Source of the DNA: Artemisia argyi | Taxonomy: Eukaryota > Streptophyta > Magnoliopsida > Asterales > Asteraceae | NCBI GenBank assembly: GCA_030686995.1 | Contig: CM060704.1 | Location: forward strand, 110,552,542-110,616,541 | Direction of reading: 5' to 3' | DNA: 64,000 nucleotides | Shown: piece by piece, positions 44,836 through 56,800 of the stretch | Layout of the letters: each line of letters starts with the position of its first letter | Position numbering within the stretch: position 1 is the stretch's first letter | Notes under the pieces: generated by a model | What the model was told of the DNA's origin: nothing | The model's input: only the letters and a program-made list of their open reading frames with translations | The model's database searches: none | Made by a program: the position numbers and the translations under genes

Positions 44836-47800
44836 GTAATTTCCAGTTTTCCACTATCCAAATTTCTGCTCTTTTTCCCTTCACTGCAATTTTCTACTAT
44901 AGTCTATTACTAATATAGAAGGCGCTTCATTTCTGTAAGAATTATCAAAAAGAGATTCGTGTATTATTATTGAATCCTACTAAACAAAGCCTGATTTTAA
45001 TTAATTATATACAAGATGTTAGTTAGAACTGATTGTTACTCTAGTGAAAAGAATATGTATTGCAAGTATCCCATGATAAACAGGGCACTTACTAACTTTG
45101 CGTTGGAACTACTATATAGGAAATAGAAAAGAAGATTACTTTAAATATGGTGCCCCTCTATATGAAGCATCCCTTCAAGGTGACTGGAAATCTGCTAAAG
45201 CCATTCTTGATGAGAAACCAGAGTTGGTAAGGTATAGTCTCACCGATAATGGTGAAACGGCACTTCATGTTGCGGCGTCCGCGAACAGAAGCAAACAAGT
45301 TGTAGATTTTGTGAAAAATCTGGTGGATTTGATGACAAAGGAAGACTTGGAACTTGTAAACAAAAATCACAGCACCGCCCTCCATTTTGCAGTTTTAGCT
45401 GGAAACCTTGAAACAGTTAAGATTATGGTACGAAAGAATAGGGCCTTGCTTACAATCCCTGATGCTGGAGGAATGATGATGCCAGCGTATGCGGCTGTCT
45501 TGTTTGGAAGTTATGAAGTCGTCAAGTATCTTTATGATAATTCCAATGAGTTGCGTGATGATGGTTGGTCAGATACAAATCGTGGTTGGCTTCTAGAGAA
45601 ATGTGTCGAGAGTGACATGTATGGTAAGTATTCAAGCCTTCATTTTATTTCACCTACAAGTTTTGAATATTTAGCCTTTGTTGATATATGTGTGCATGAA
45701 GAAAACTTCCGTGTGCTTTTATTTTAGGATGAATTACATAGTGTTTTTATTTTAAGAAGACTTCTGTAGTGTTTTTATTTTAGGATGAATTGCATATGTA
45801 TCGTTTCCAAAGTTAATAATTGCATATATAATTTGATGCACATATTACTAGAGTTGAGCATTATAAACCGCAGACCAGATCCAATCGAAAAACCGGCCCA
45901 ACGAAACCGGATCGAATGTATTTTGGTGCGGTCCTCAGTCCACCCTTTTAATTATTTTCGGTCTTCGGTCCGGTTCGATCTTGCGCACAACCGGACATTA
46001 TGCTTTGGTTAGACCGGCCCAACCGACGAACCGGACTGACCTGGACATGAACCGAACATTTAGGTCCGGTCCTCGGTTCTGTGTTTTAGGCTAAATCGGT
46101 TTTCGGTCCGCTCTGGTTTTGCTCAATCCGGTCCGGTTTTCGAACCATACTCGGGTACAATGGTTTTTGACTGTTTGTACATGCTTTAGATATATATGCA
46201 ATTTTTCATCTTTGAATATACATGCAAATGCCTTATTTTAATTTTTTTTCCCGTTGGATTCAAACACGTGACCTCCGTTTTGAAAGGCTGATATATAACG
46301 TCGATTTAGGAAAGTTTGTTATGGTATATAATGATTATAATGTTAGGGATTTACCTAAAATTTCTCCCAAATTTTGGTGATTTAAAATTGAGCAGTATGA
46401 TTGCTTGTTTGGATAATCAAGCACTATAATTAGCAAATAGTTTCTCATTATTAACCACTTAAGGGTGGCTTAGTGGCAAAAGGGTTTGTGATTATCACTC
46501 TAAAATGTGGGAGGTTTCAAGTTCAATTCCTGCTAGGTGCAAACAACCTTAAGTGGCCACGCAAAACTCCTGAAAATGGAGGGCTTTACCTGGTTTGAGT
46601 CTGTGTGACGGTAGGTTCAAATCCCGTGAATTAGTCGGCCAAAAGTTTAGAAATCAGGGTTACCCAAAAAAATAGTTTCTCATTATTCATGTCCTTTAAA
46701 TCTTTAATATATAAAAGGACTGTTGTTATTATTAATAAAGTCGTTGTTGTTATTATTTTTTTTTTCTTGAAATATAAATTTGCAAACTTACTTAGATAAC
46801 CCATACGAAAGACCTTCATTCACTTTACAAAATTTCAAAACTCTACAATTTCATGTTATAATTTGATTTAAGATCATTTGAGAATCAAACATTTTTTACA
46901 TACTACAGACTAATCTTCACTCTATTTTTATTTGATCAAATGGATGGGACTAATCCCAATAATTTAAAAAACTCATTTTCATCATTTTTTTTTAAATATT
47001 AATATCTTTCAAAACGTTAATCGTTAAACGAAACAAAATATACCGTTACGACAAATATTTAATTATCTTTCTATAGATAGACACTTTAATATACTTTCGA
47101 CAAATTTTTTTTTCGTATATTTCACGTTTTTTTTTTCTTTTTTTTTTAGTGAAATTTTTATGGAAAAATCATATGTAATTTAACACTAATATCAAATGTG
47201 ATATTACATATTACATGTGATATGACATATCAAATGTGATTTAACACTAATATCACATGTGATATTACATATCATATGTGATTTTTTCATGCAAATTTCA
47301 GTAACGAAAAAAACGTGAAAAAAAATTGTCGAAAGTATATCAAAGTGCCCGTTTATAGAAATATAATTAAATGCTCATCGCGATTGTGTAATTATTTTCA
47401 TTTAACGATTAATGGTTTAAGAGATATTTAAATTATAAAAAATAGATGAAATATTAAAATGCTTTTAATCTCAACAATTAATTTCTGTTTAGATGAATGG
47501 TGGAGATGAGTCTTTTGGTATGTAAAAAAACGTTTAGTATTTAAAACAACTCTCCTCGTTATAATTTAGGATAAATTTTGGCAAAACGATTGCATATTCT
47601 TTTCTAATTTCTTAATTCTTATGACTAGTTATAAGTCCCGTGCACGCACAGGGTTTACACATAAATCAAATTTATTTTAAAATTTTAGTTTATTATATAG
47701 ACATATCAAAATTTACCCGTAAAAATTGTGATATAAGTACAACTAATAAATATGCATGAGTCTTTCATTATGTATTAATATCTATTAATATTTTGTAAAA

Positions 47801-50800
47801 AATTTTATTGGATGAAAGTTTTCACTTTGTTCAGCTGACATAGATGTCACAACTCGTAAATTCTGGTCTTTTCCCGAACTTTCACATTTACTATTCATCG
47901 GTTACTATTCATCAATCACTATTCATCATTTTTTAGGTCAGTTTGATATTCTGAGAAGCGTTTTAAAATTTTACTATTCATAAAATACTATTCACCTCCG
48001 GAGAAAAATTTGTCATTCATGCGTGAGTTGCGTCATTTCTATATACGTACGATTATCTAACTAATAAACGTTATCCTATGAGCTATTATTTTAAATAATT
48101 GATCCGATAATCCCAACTATGGCCCTAACACTTTTTTTTTATACTAATAATAATAATATAAAAATTATATTATTAAATTACCCGGTGTTTTCAAATCAAC
48201 TGTTACGTTTTACGGTCGGAGCTTATTACTTCGTCGGTTTGCGTTATTTCCATTCAATAATTTTTCTAACACCCGATTCTCATCAGGAATAATATTTTAC
48301 AACTTTTACAACTTAGTCGTATTTTATTTTACCTCGTCACGATTTATTTTTAGTTAACTCGGTACCCGATAACACCTAATGCATACATAAAACTAACTAA
48401 TACATACACTTTTGGGGACAAGATCCTTAATTAGCCCCCAACCTTCCCCATTTTTCTCACCAACTTAATTTAATGCTCACCAAACATTTGTCTAAGTATA
48501 AATTAAACTTTTCATCCATTTTAATCACAAAAATCATTTTTACTAAGGCAAGCAAACTTTTTCTCTTCATTTCTCTTGGGGTGTATTCGAACTAGGGTGT
48601 TCAAGGAGCAAGGAGAACAAATTTTATAAGATCTTGGTATAAACTTGATCATATAGGCATCCTTGTTGGAGTTTTGAAATAAAAACTCAAGGATTAGTAG
48701 GTTTTTCATCATCTAAACTCTCTAAACCATCAAGTAAGTTAACAAACTCATTTTTATGATTTTTACAAGTTACTACCATGTTTATATTTATTTCTTACAA
48801 GAACTCATGCATATTATGGCTTATACCACTTTATTTTGTACATATGTAACTTTGAAGCCCTAGAAATGGACACATAAGAAACCCTTGTTAGACCTAGTGG
48901 ATTGATGATGTTTAAGGACCCATGACACCCTAAGAAGGTGTATGGTAGGGTTAGATTAGCTTTGTGGTGTTTGAAAGTGGTTTGATGGAGAATGGAACTA
49001 GTTTGGAGACATGAAAATGGTTTTTGAAACTTTTGATATACCTACTGTCCCTATTTTAATTTCGTGGGAAAATCAGTAGATGATGGCTAAGTTTTGACCA
49101 AAGATTTAGAAAATACATTCAAAAACGAAACTTTGGGCGAAAGAACGGATTAAAACGAGCTTATAACGAAGGAGATATGATTTTTGCAAATTTAACGACG
49201 AAAACTATTTTTCCAAAAACTGCTTGCTGTTTGGCAGATTTCAATGGGTAAAAAGAGGTATTAAACGTAACCTAGAGGAGTCGAGTTATCAAAAATATAC
49301 TAGTATACACAAAGACGAATCCGTGGACATAAAGAACGTAGAAAACGAGCTTAAAACGACCAAGATATACACTTTTGAAACTAGGCGAAATATATATATA
49401 TATTTGACAACTTCTAATAGCACATATTCTCTTAAGTTATGGAAACACTATAAATCAACGCCAACACTTATTTTCAAACTACGAGTGGTATAGGCTTCAT
49501 GTGCATGTACATTCATCGCATCCCCTCATAATTTAAGTAGATCGTATCATTCGTTCATTATAGGTCGCGGTTAGAGATCGAACCTCATTTCTGTGTATCC
49601 ACTTTTGTCGTCATTGCTATCGCTTCGAGGTGAGTCATAGCCCCTACTCTTTTAAATTGTTTTGTCAACTTTTGGGGGAGAATACATGCTCGTTTTTACT
49701 TGAACTATTACTTGACTCTTTAAACATGGTTTTGACTTGAACTTTATTATGAACTTTTGAACTTGACTTGACTTTTGAACTTGTTTTGAACTTTTGAACT
49801 TGACTTGACTTTTGAACTTGACTTGAACTTTTGACCCTAAAGTACCGTACGTACTATAACCTAAAGTCTCCCATGTTCGGAGCAGTGCAAAGTCTCCCCT
49901 GTCTACGGAGCAGCATTATCAAGTCTCCCATGTTCGGATCAACATAAAATCTCCCCTGTCTACGGAGTAACTTTGACTTATTACTATATAATAGTTTGTG
50001 AATGATGTACTGTTCGTGCATCCGCAATTGTTAGTCTCCTGCTGGTTTGCCGTTCGCACTCCAGTTTATACGTACCGTTCGTGCGGCCTCCTTGTGTGGG
50101 GCAGTAGGTAGTATGGATAGCGCTATTAGAGGTCGGCCAACCTCTCGTTCCCCTGTCTACGGAACGCATATTATTTATTTTAGGAGCCTTGCCACTTACT
50201 TTATTATATACTATGTATCCATATTGTGAACTATATTGACCACTTGTGCTTGACTATTAGACCTAAACTATTTAGCAGTGGGTTGTAAACACACAGGTTG
50301 CAAGTCTCTTATGGCGGGACTTGCAACTGAGTGGATTTACGATGCCTTTGCTGTGTGATCATTTTTCCATAAACTTTATTTGTTAAACAAACTCTATGAA
50401 CTCACCAACCTCGTGTTGACACTTTAGCATGTATTTTCAGGTTTTAACCTATGGCACGCTACAGGAGGTTTTGGCAGGGCATGGCATGGTCATAGAAGAC
50501 TCTGATTATTTATATGGGGACCGTTTTAAACTATTTTAAGGGCCTACTTCCGCACTACTTTTAACGATGTAAATTCAACATTTTTGATTTAACGATTTTA
50601 TTCTAAATGATTAAAGTGAAAACCCTTTTTGTACTTGTGTTGTGATATCAATTGAGTTACACCCCAGCTGCATGTATGCTTCCGCTGGACCCGATCTTGG
50701 GGGTGTGACAGATTGGTATCAGAGCTTCGGCTATAGCGAACTAAGTGTTTTTAAAACCTAGACTATAGCTACTTTTATGAAAAACTTAACCCTATGACCG

Positions 50801-53800
50801 CCACGTGCCTGCCTGCCAAGATGATGCCTCACTTGTGGTTTGTTGCTGACTTAGGTGATGAGATTTGTGTCTCATTATCTGGTATATTATATTCACTTAT
50901 TCTAATTGATTTCTATCATTGTCTTTCATATAAGCATGTTCACGTATCATATATGTCACCCTGTTATGTTTCTCCTTGTATAGTCTCATCATTTGACCTC
51001 GAGTTTGGTCACCTGCCTTAGTCTTTCTGTACGTCTTGGTAGTATAACTGAGCTGAGTATTTCAAAATTCATGGAACCTCGGTGGAATATAGACTAGTCA
51101 CCTATATTCAACCCGGGATAGTGGGACATAGGCTGACTACCTATATCCGACTCAGAAATGAATTTTGCAACACTGAGAATGGTTATAATAAAATTTTGTC
51201 TGGATTGAATCTTCTACTCAATCTCCAAATGCTTCATTCATGTGTGTGTATACCCTCGTCGTCAGAACGCTTATACTTTTCCTCACTTCGTAAACCGCCG
51301 CCTAGAAGCACGTCAACTGGTCATTTCATCTCATGAATCTTCACCTTTATAACACTTCAGAGACCAACGTTAACTGAACTTCGGGACGAAGTTCCCTTAA
51401 GGGGTAGAGACTGTCACAACTCGTAAATTCTGGTCTTTTCCCGAACTTTCACATTTACTATTCATCGGTTACTATTCATCAATCACTATTCATCATTTTT
51501 TAGGTCAGTTTGATATTCTGAGAAGCGTTTTAAAATTTTACTATTCATAAAATACTATTCACCTCCGGAGAAAAATTTGTCATTCATGCGTGAGTTGCGT
51601 CATTTCTATATACGTACGATTATCTAACTAATAAACGTTATCCTATGAGCTATTATTTTAAATAATTGATCCGATAATCCCAACTATGGCCCTAACACTT
51701 TTTTTTTATACTAATAATAATAATATAAAAATTATATTATTAAATTACCCGGTGTTTTCAAATCAACTGTTACGTTTTACGGTCGGAGCTTATTACTTCG
51801 TCGGTTTGCGTTATTTCCATTCAATAATTTTTCTAACACCCGATTCTCATCAGGAATAATATTTTACAACTTTTACAACTTAGTCGTATTTTATTTTACC
51901 TCGTCACGATTTATTTTTAGTTAACTCGGTACCCGATAACACCTAATGCATACATAAAACTAACTAATACATACACTTTTGGGGACAAGATCCTTAATTA
52001 GCCCCCAACCTTCCCCATTTTTCTCACCAACTTAATTTAATGCTCACCAAACATTTGTCTAAGTATAAATTAAACTTTTCATCCATTTTAATCACAAAAA
52101 TCATTTTTACTAAGGCAAGCAAACTTTTTCTCTTCATTTCTCTTGGGGTGTATTCGAACTAGGGTGTTCAAGGAGCAAGGAGAACAAATTTTATAAGATC
52201 TTGGTATAAACTTGATCATATAGGCATCCTTGTTGGAGTTTTGAAATAAAAACTCAAGGATTAGTAGGTTTTTCATCATCTAAACTCTCTAAACCATCAA
52301 GTAAGTTAACAAACTCATTTTTATGATTTTTACAAGTTACTACCATGTTTATATTTATTTCTTACAAGAACTCATGCATATTATGGCTTATACCACTTTA
52401 TTTTGTACATATGTAACTTTGAAGCCCTAGAAATGGACACATAAGAAACCCTTGTTAGACCTAGTGGATTGATGATGTTTAAGGACCCATGACACCCTAA
52501 GAAGGTGTATGGTAGGGTTAGATTAGCTTTGTGGTGTTTGAAAGTGGTTTGATGGAGAATGGAACTAGTTTGGAGACATGAAAATGGTTTTTGAAACTTT
52601 TGATATACCTACTGTCCCTATTTTAATTTCGTGGGAAAATCAGTAGATGATGGCTAAGTTTTGACCAAAGATTTAGAAAATACATTCAAAAACGAAACTT
52701 TGGGCGAAAGAACGGATTAAAACGAGCTTATAACGAAGGAGATATGATTTTTGCAAATTTAACGACGAAAACTATTTTTCCAAAAACTGCTTGCTGTTTG
52801 GCAGATTTCAATGGGTAAAAAGAGGTATTAAACGTAACCTAGAGGAGTCGAGTTATCAAAAATATACTAGTATACACAAAGACGAATCCGTGGACATAAA
52901 GAACGTAGAAAACGAGCTTAAAACGACCAAGATATACACTTTTGAAACTAGGCGAAATATATATATATTTGACAACTTCTAATAGCACATATTCTCTTAA
53001 GTTATGGAAACACTATAAATCAACGCCAACACTTATTTTCAAACTACGAGTGGTATAGGCTTCATGTGCATGTACATTCATCGCATCCCCTCATAATTTA
53101 AGTAGATCGTATCATTCGTTCATTATAGGTCGCGGTTAGAGATCGAACCTCATTTCTGTGTATCCACTTTTGTCGTCATTGCTATCGCTTCGAGGTGAGT
53201 CATAGCCCCTACTCTTTTAAATTGTTTTGTCAACTTTTGGGGGAGAATACATGCTCGTTTTTACTTGAACTATTACTTGACTCTTTAAACATGGTTTTGA
53301 CTTGAACTTTATTATGAACTTTTGAACTTGACTTGACTTTTGAACTTGTTTTGAACTTTTGAACTTGACTTGACTTTTGAACTTGACTTGAACTTTTGAC
53401 CCTAAAGTACCGTACGTACTATAACCTAAAGTCTCCCATGTTCGGAGCAGTGCAAAGTCTCCCCTGTCTACGGAGCAGCATTATCAAGTCTCCCATGTTC
53501 GGATCAACATAAAATCTCCCCTGTCTACGGAGTAACTTTGACTTATTACTATATAATAGTTTGTGAATGATGTACTGTTCGTGCATCCGCAATTGTTAGT
53601 CTCCTGCTGGTTTGCCGTTCGCACTCCAGTTTATATGTACCGTTCGTGCGGCCTCCTTGTGTGGGGCAGTAGGTAGTATGGATAGCGCTATTAGAGGTCG
53701 GCCAACCTCTCGTTCCCCTGTCTACGAAACGCATATTATTTATTTTAGGAGCCTTGCCACTTACTTTATTATATACTATGTATCCATATTGTGAACTATA

Positions 53801-56800
53801 TTGACCACTTGTGCTTGACTATTAGACCTAAACTATTTAGCAGTGGGTTGTAAACACACAGGTTGCAAGTCTCTTATGGCGGGACTTGCAACTGAGTGGA
53901 TTTACGATGCCTTTGCTGTGTGATCATTTTTCCATAAACTTTATTTGTTAAACAAACTCTATGAACTCACCAACCTCGTGTTGACACTTTAGCATGTATT
54001 TTCAGGTTTTAACCTATGGTACGCTACAGGAGGTTTTGGCAGGGCATGGCATGGTCATAGAAGACTCTGATTATTTATATGGGGACCGTTTTAAACTATT
54101 TTAAGGGCCTACTTCCGCACTACTTTTAACGATGTAAATTCAACATTTTTGATTTAACGATTTTATTCTAAATGATTAAAGTGAAAACCCTTTTTGTACT
54201 TGTGTTGTGATATCAATTGAGTTACACCCCAGCTGCATGTATGCTTCCGCTGGACCCGATCTTGGGGGTGTGACAATAGATGTTGAGGTTGATGTTGTTG
54301 TTTAACTATTAATATCATGTTGTACAAAATATGCGAGTTTAATAGCACATAATGAGCGTTGATAAAGTTAAAATATACTCTATAAAGTTTTTTGAAAATA
54401 TTTTTCCGGACATTCGTATATAAACTTTAAATAATAATTACATGAGTCGTTGTAATAATTATAATCACATATACTTATTTTTATATCACAGTAACTCGTG
54501 CTTAGCATTTGATATTTATATTACCGTTAATAATAATTTAGCCGTATTTATTATTCAAACCCGTGTACACATAAATTAAACTTTTAAATAGGATAACATG
54601 AGTCCTTATTTAACATATATAGTAAAACAAATAAAGTTTAAACTAATTTTTAAAAAATATTTAAAGTATATTAAAACTAATTCATATATTAACAAAATTT
54701 CGTATTTTAATTGATGAAAGTCTCAAACTAATACTAATCTATACTACATATAATAGACAAATGACTCTCTCTCCAAAAAATTAAGATGTACAAAAAATTA
54801 TGCAATGTTTACAACACTTTAAAGCAAAGATTTTTCAGAATTACAACAAGCAAAGCATTGTGTACAATGAAAACAAGCATAAAGTGAAATTCGGACCAAA
54901 ATCTTACAATTATACATTAAATAACATTTAAAACACCCCTGGACCTAAAATTACAATCATTTTAAGCATAATGTACAATCTAAAGTATTCGTTTTGTGTC
55001 TTTTGTGTTGGGCTTAGTAGAAGAAAACCCGTATTAACCATCTCTCCCCAACTCTCATCTACATATTAACAAGACAGACTCGAACAATCAAACAAATCTC
55101 AGAGTCAATGCAACTCACAAATACAATCTACAAGCCTCAAGATAAGAAAACATGATCTCAGTTTGCTTTGGGTGGTATTCTTCACGAGATACCAAGATCT
55201 CTATAGGTCTGTAAAAAATCAAAAGCAAGCTCATCATAGATCATTAACATACGAAAAACAAATACTACCTTACCCGAGACCTCCTTAAAGAGATCGCGAA
55301 GAATTAATGTGTTACGATGCTTATTGTCTCTATTTCTTTCGGTTACGACAAAAACAAAAAATAAAACACTAAAACCTAGACGAGACCACTTTTGGACATG
55401 ATCTTGAAGCTGAAACATGGTTGGTTCTGTTTCACGATTACACAACAAGAAACAAATCAATCAGTTAGTGTTGGGTTTGAGAAAGGTAGGTTAGGTGTTT
55501 GATATGTAGTGTTTGGTTTCATAAAGAAAGAAAGAAAGAAAGGTGTAGTTTGATGAGAAAGTTGTGTGACTGCGGTTCAAAGAAAAGTTTTTTAGGGTTG
55601 GTGCAAATGGAAAATATTAGGGAAAGAGTGTCATATATCATTGTTTTAGGGTTAATTAACTTTGGGTTGATATTGGATTATCATCTACTGGACCAAGATT
55701 TCAAGAACAGTAATGTTGGATTGTTGGGCCACGAAATTTTTAATATTGGATGTCATATGATTAACTGGTCAAGGGTGGTATAACTTTATAAGAATAGTTT
55801 GGCTAATATGAATTATACAATAATGGTTATAAGTTGGGTTGTCAATCACAGTACCATATTAAAAGTTTAAACAATATATTATCTAAATACCTTCTATTTA
55901 ATTCACATTATTTAGCTAGGGTTAATTCACATTATTTAGCTAGGGAAAAGATACGACTAAATGTCAATCATCGTACCATTTCTTATTATTATCCAAAATA
56001 TGATAGATAACTCAAAAGTTCGCAATGAATTAGATTAACATTATATTTTAATTATTTCTGAAAAAGATTAAATTATATATACAAGTATTTTTATCTAGCT
56101 TAACGTCATTGTGAACAACGAAAAAATCATAGATAATTGGAAAATAAATTATCATGCATTAAAGAATGAAGAACATTGTTTCTGGTTAAAGAGTTAAAGT
56201 TGTTCTGACACGAATTTCCGTACATTTATTGTAAAAAAATGTATTAATTTAAAATACGTAGCTCACGGGAAATTAAAATACGTAAAGTTATTGTTAGAAA
56301 AAACATGTAAACGAAAAATATTTGCTCGCCACAAAATTTAGTCACAGTGTTAAATTGCTTGTCACTTATATGAGCTTGAAGTGACACGTAAAACTTAATC
56401 CTAACTTTTTTACATCAAATTTATTGAAAAAATGGTACATGTTTATAATATAAGAAAGCAATTTATTGTATAGCATATTTAGAGCTTATCTTACTAGAAA
56501 ATGCTAAGGAATTATATATCATTGTTATTGCTTAACATTATAGTTATTGTTCGAAAAAAAACGTGCAATCGAATATTATTTGCTCGCCGTAAAATATAGT
56601 CACAGGGTACCCGCCGCCGCATCGCGCGGGTACCCTGCTAATACTTATGTAATTGTAAACAAAGTTCATATTATAAAGTATAGGGGATATAAAGTGTAAG
56701 AGATTATTTATTTATTATATAAAGTTATTAAAAAACATGAAGAATTATAATTTTACACTTAACTCTATATAGTATATTTAAGATTCAATCACTAAAGTTT

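Larger units (their letters stand above)
47845..54275 (+). mobile_element. Non-autonomous LTR retrotransposon, 2.86-kb LTRs, 701-bp interior
   Basis: LTRs 47845-50710 (2866 bp) and 51412-54275 (2864 bp) both start TGTCACAACTCG and end GGGGGTGTGACA. The flanking duplication is ATAGA at 47840-47844 and 54276-54280. The primer site TGGTATCAGAGC is at 50714-50725, and a purine-rich TTAAGGGGTAGAGAC precedes the 3' LTR. By eye the LTRs differ by three substitutions and one 2-bp AT-repeat indel, so insertion was very recent. The interior has no gag or pol. It needs a partner, possibly a gypsy element, in trans. It lies in the sense orientation of the ankyrin gene. Confidence 0.94.

Noticed and set aside
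45785..46012. 75-codon ORF just after exon 2
   Set aside because: Lies in AACCGG-rich transposon-like sequence of intron 2; not in phase with the gene.
45853..46150. A hAT MITE by its AACCGG/CCGGTT repeats
   Set aside because: The candidate ends (GAGTTGAGCA and TGCTCAA) do not form a convincing terminal repeat and no 8-bp duplication was found, so it is only described as hAT-like.
46466..46530. tRNA gene from box A/box B
   Set aside because: No acceptor stem or anticodon arm can be drawn; the A tail and 18-bp duplication identify a SINE.
48521..53794. Several 60-90-codon ORFs occurring twice (for example 48521-48712 and 52088-52279)
   Set aside because: They are duplicated only because they lie in the two LTRs. 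They have no homology or coding bias.
47845..54275. A 3.57-kb tandem segmental duplication in the intron
   Set aside because: The two copies are separated by a primer-binding site and a purine tract, have TG...CA ends and a 5-bp target duplication. They are LTRs of one retrotransposon.
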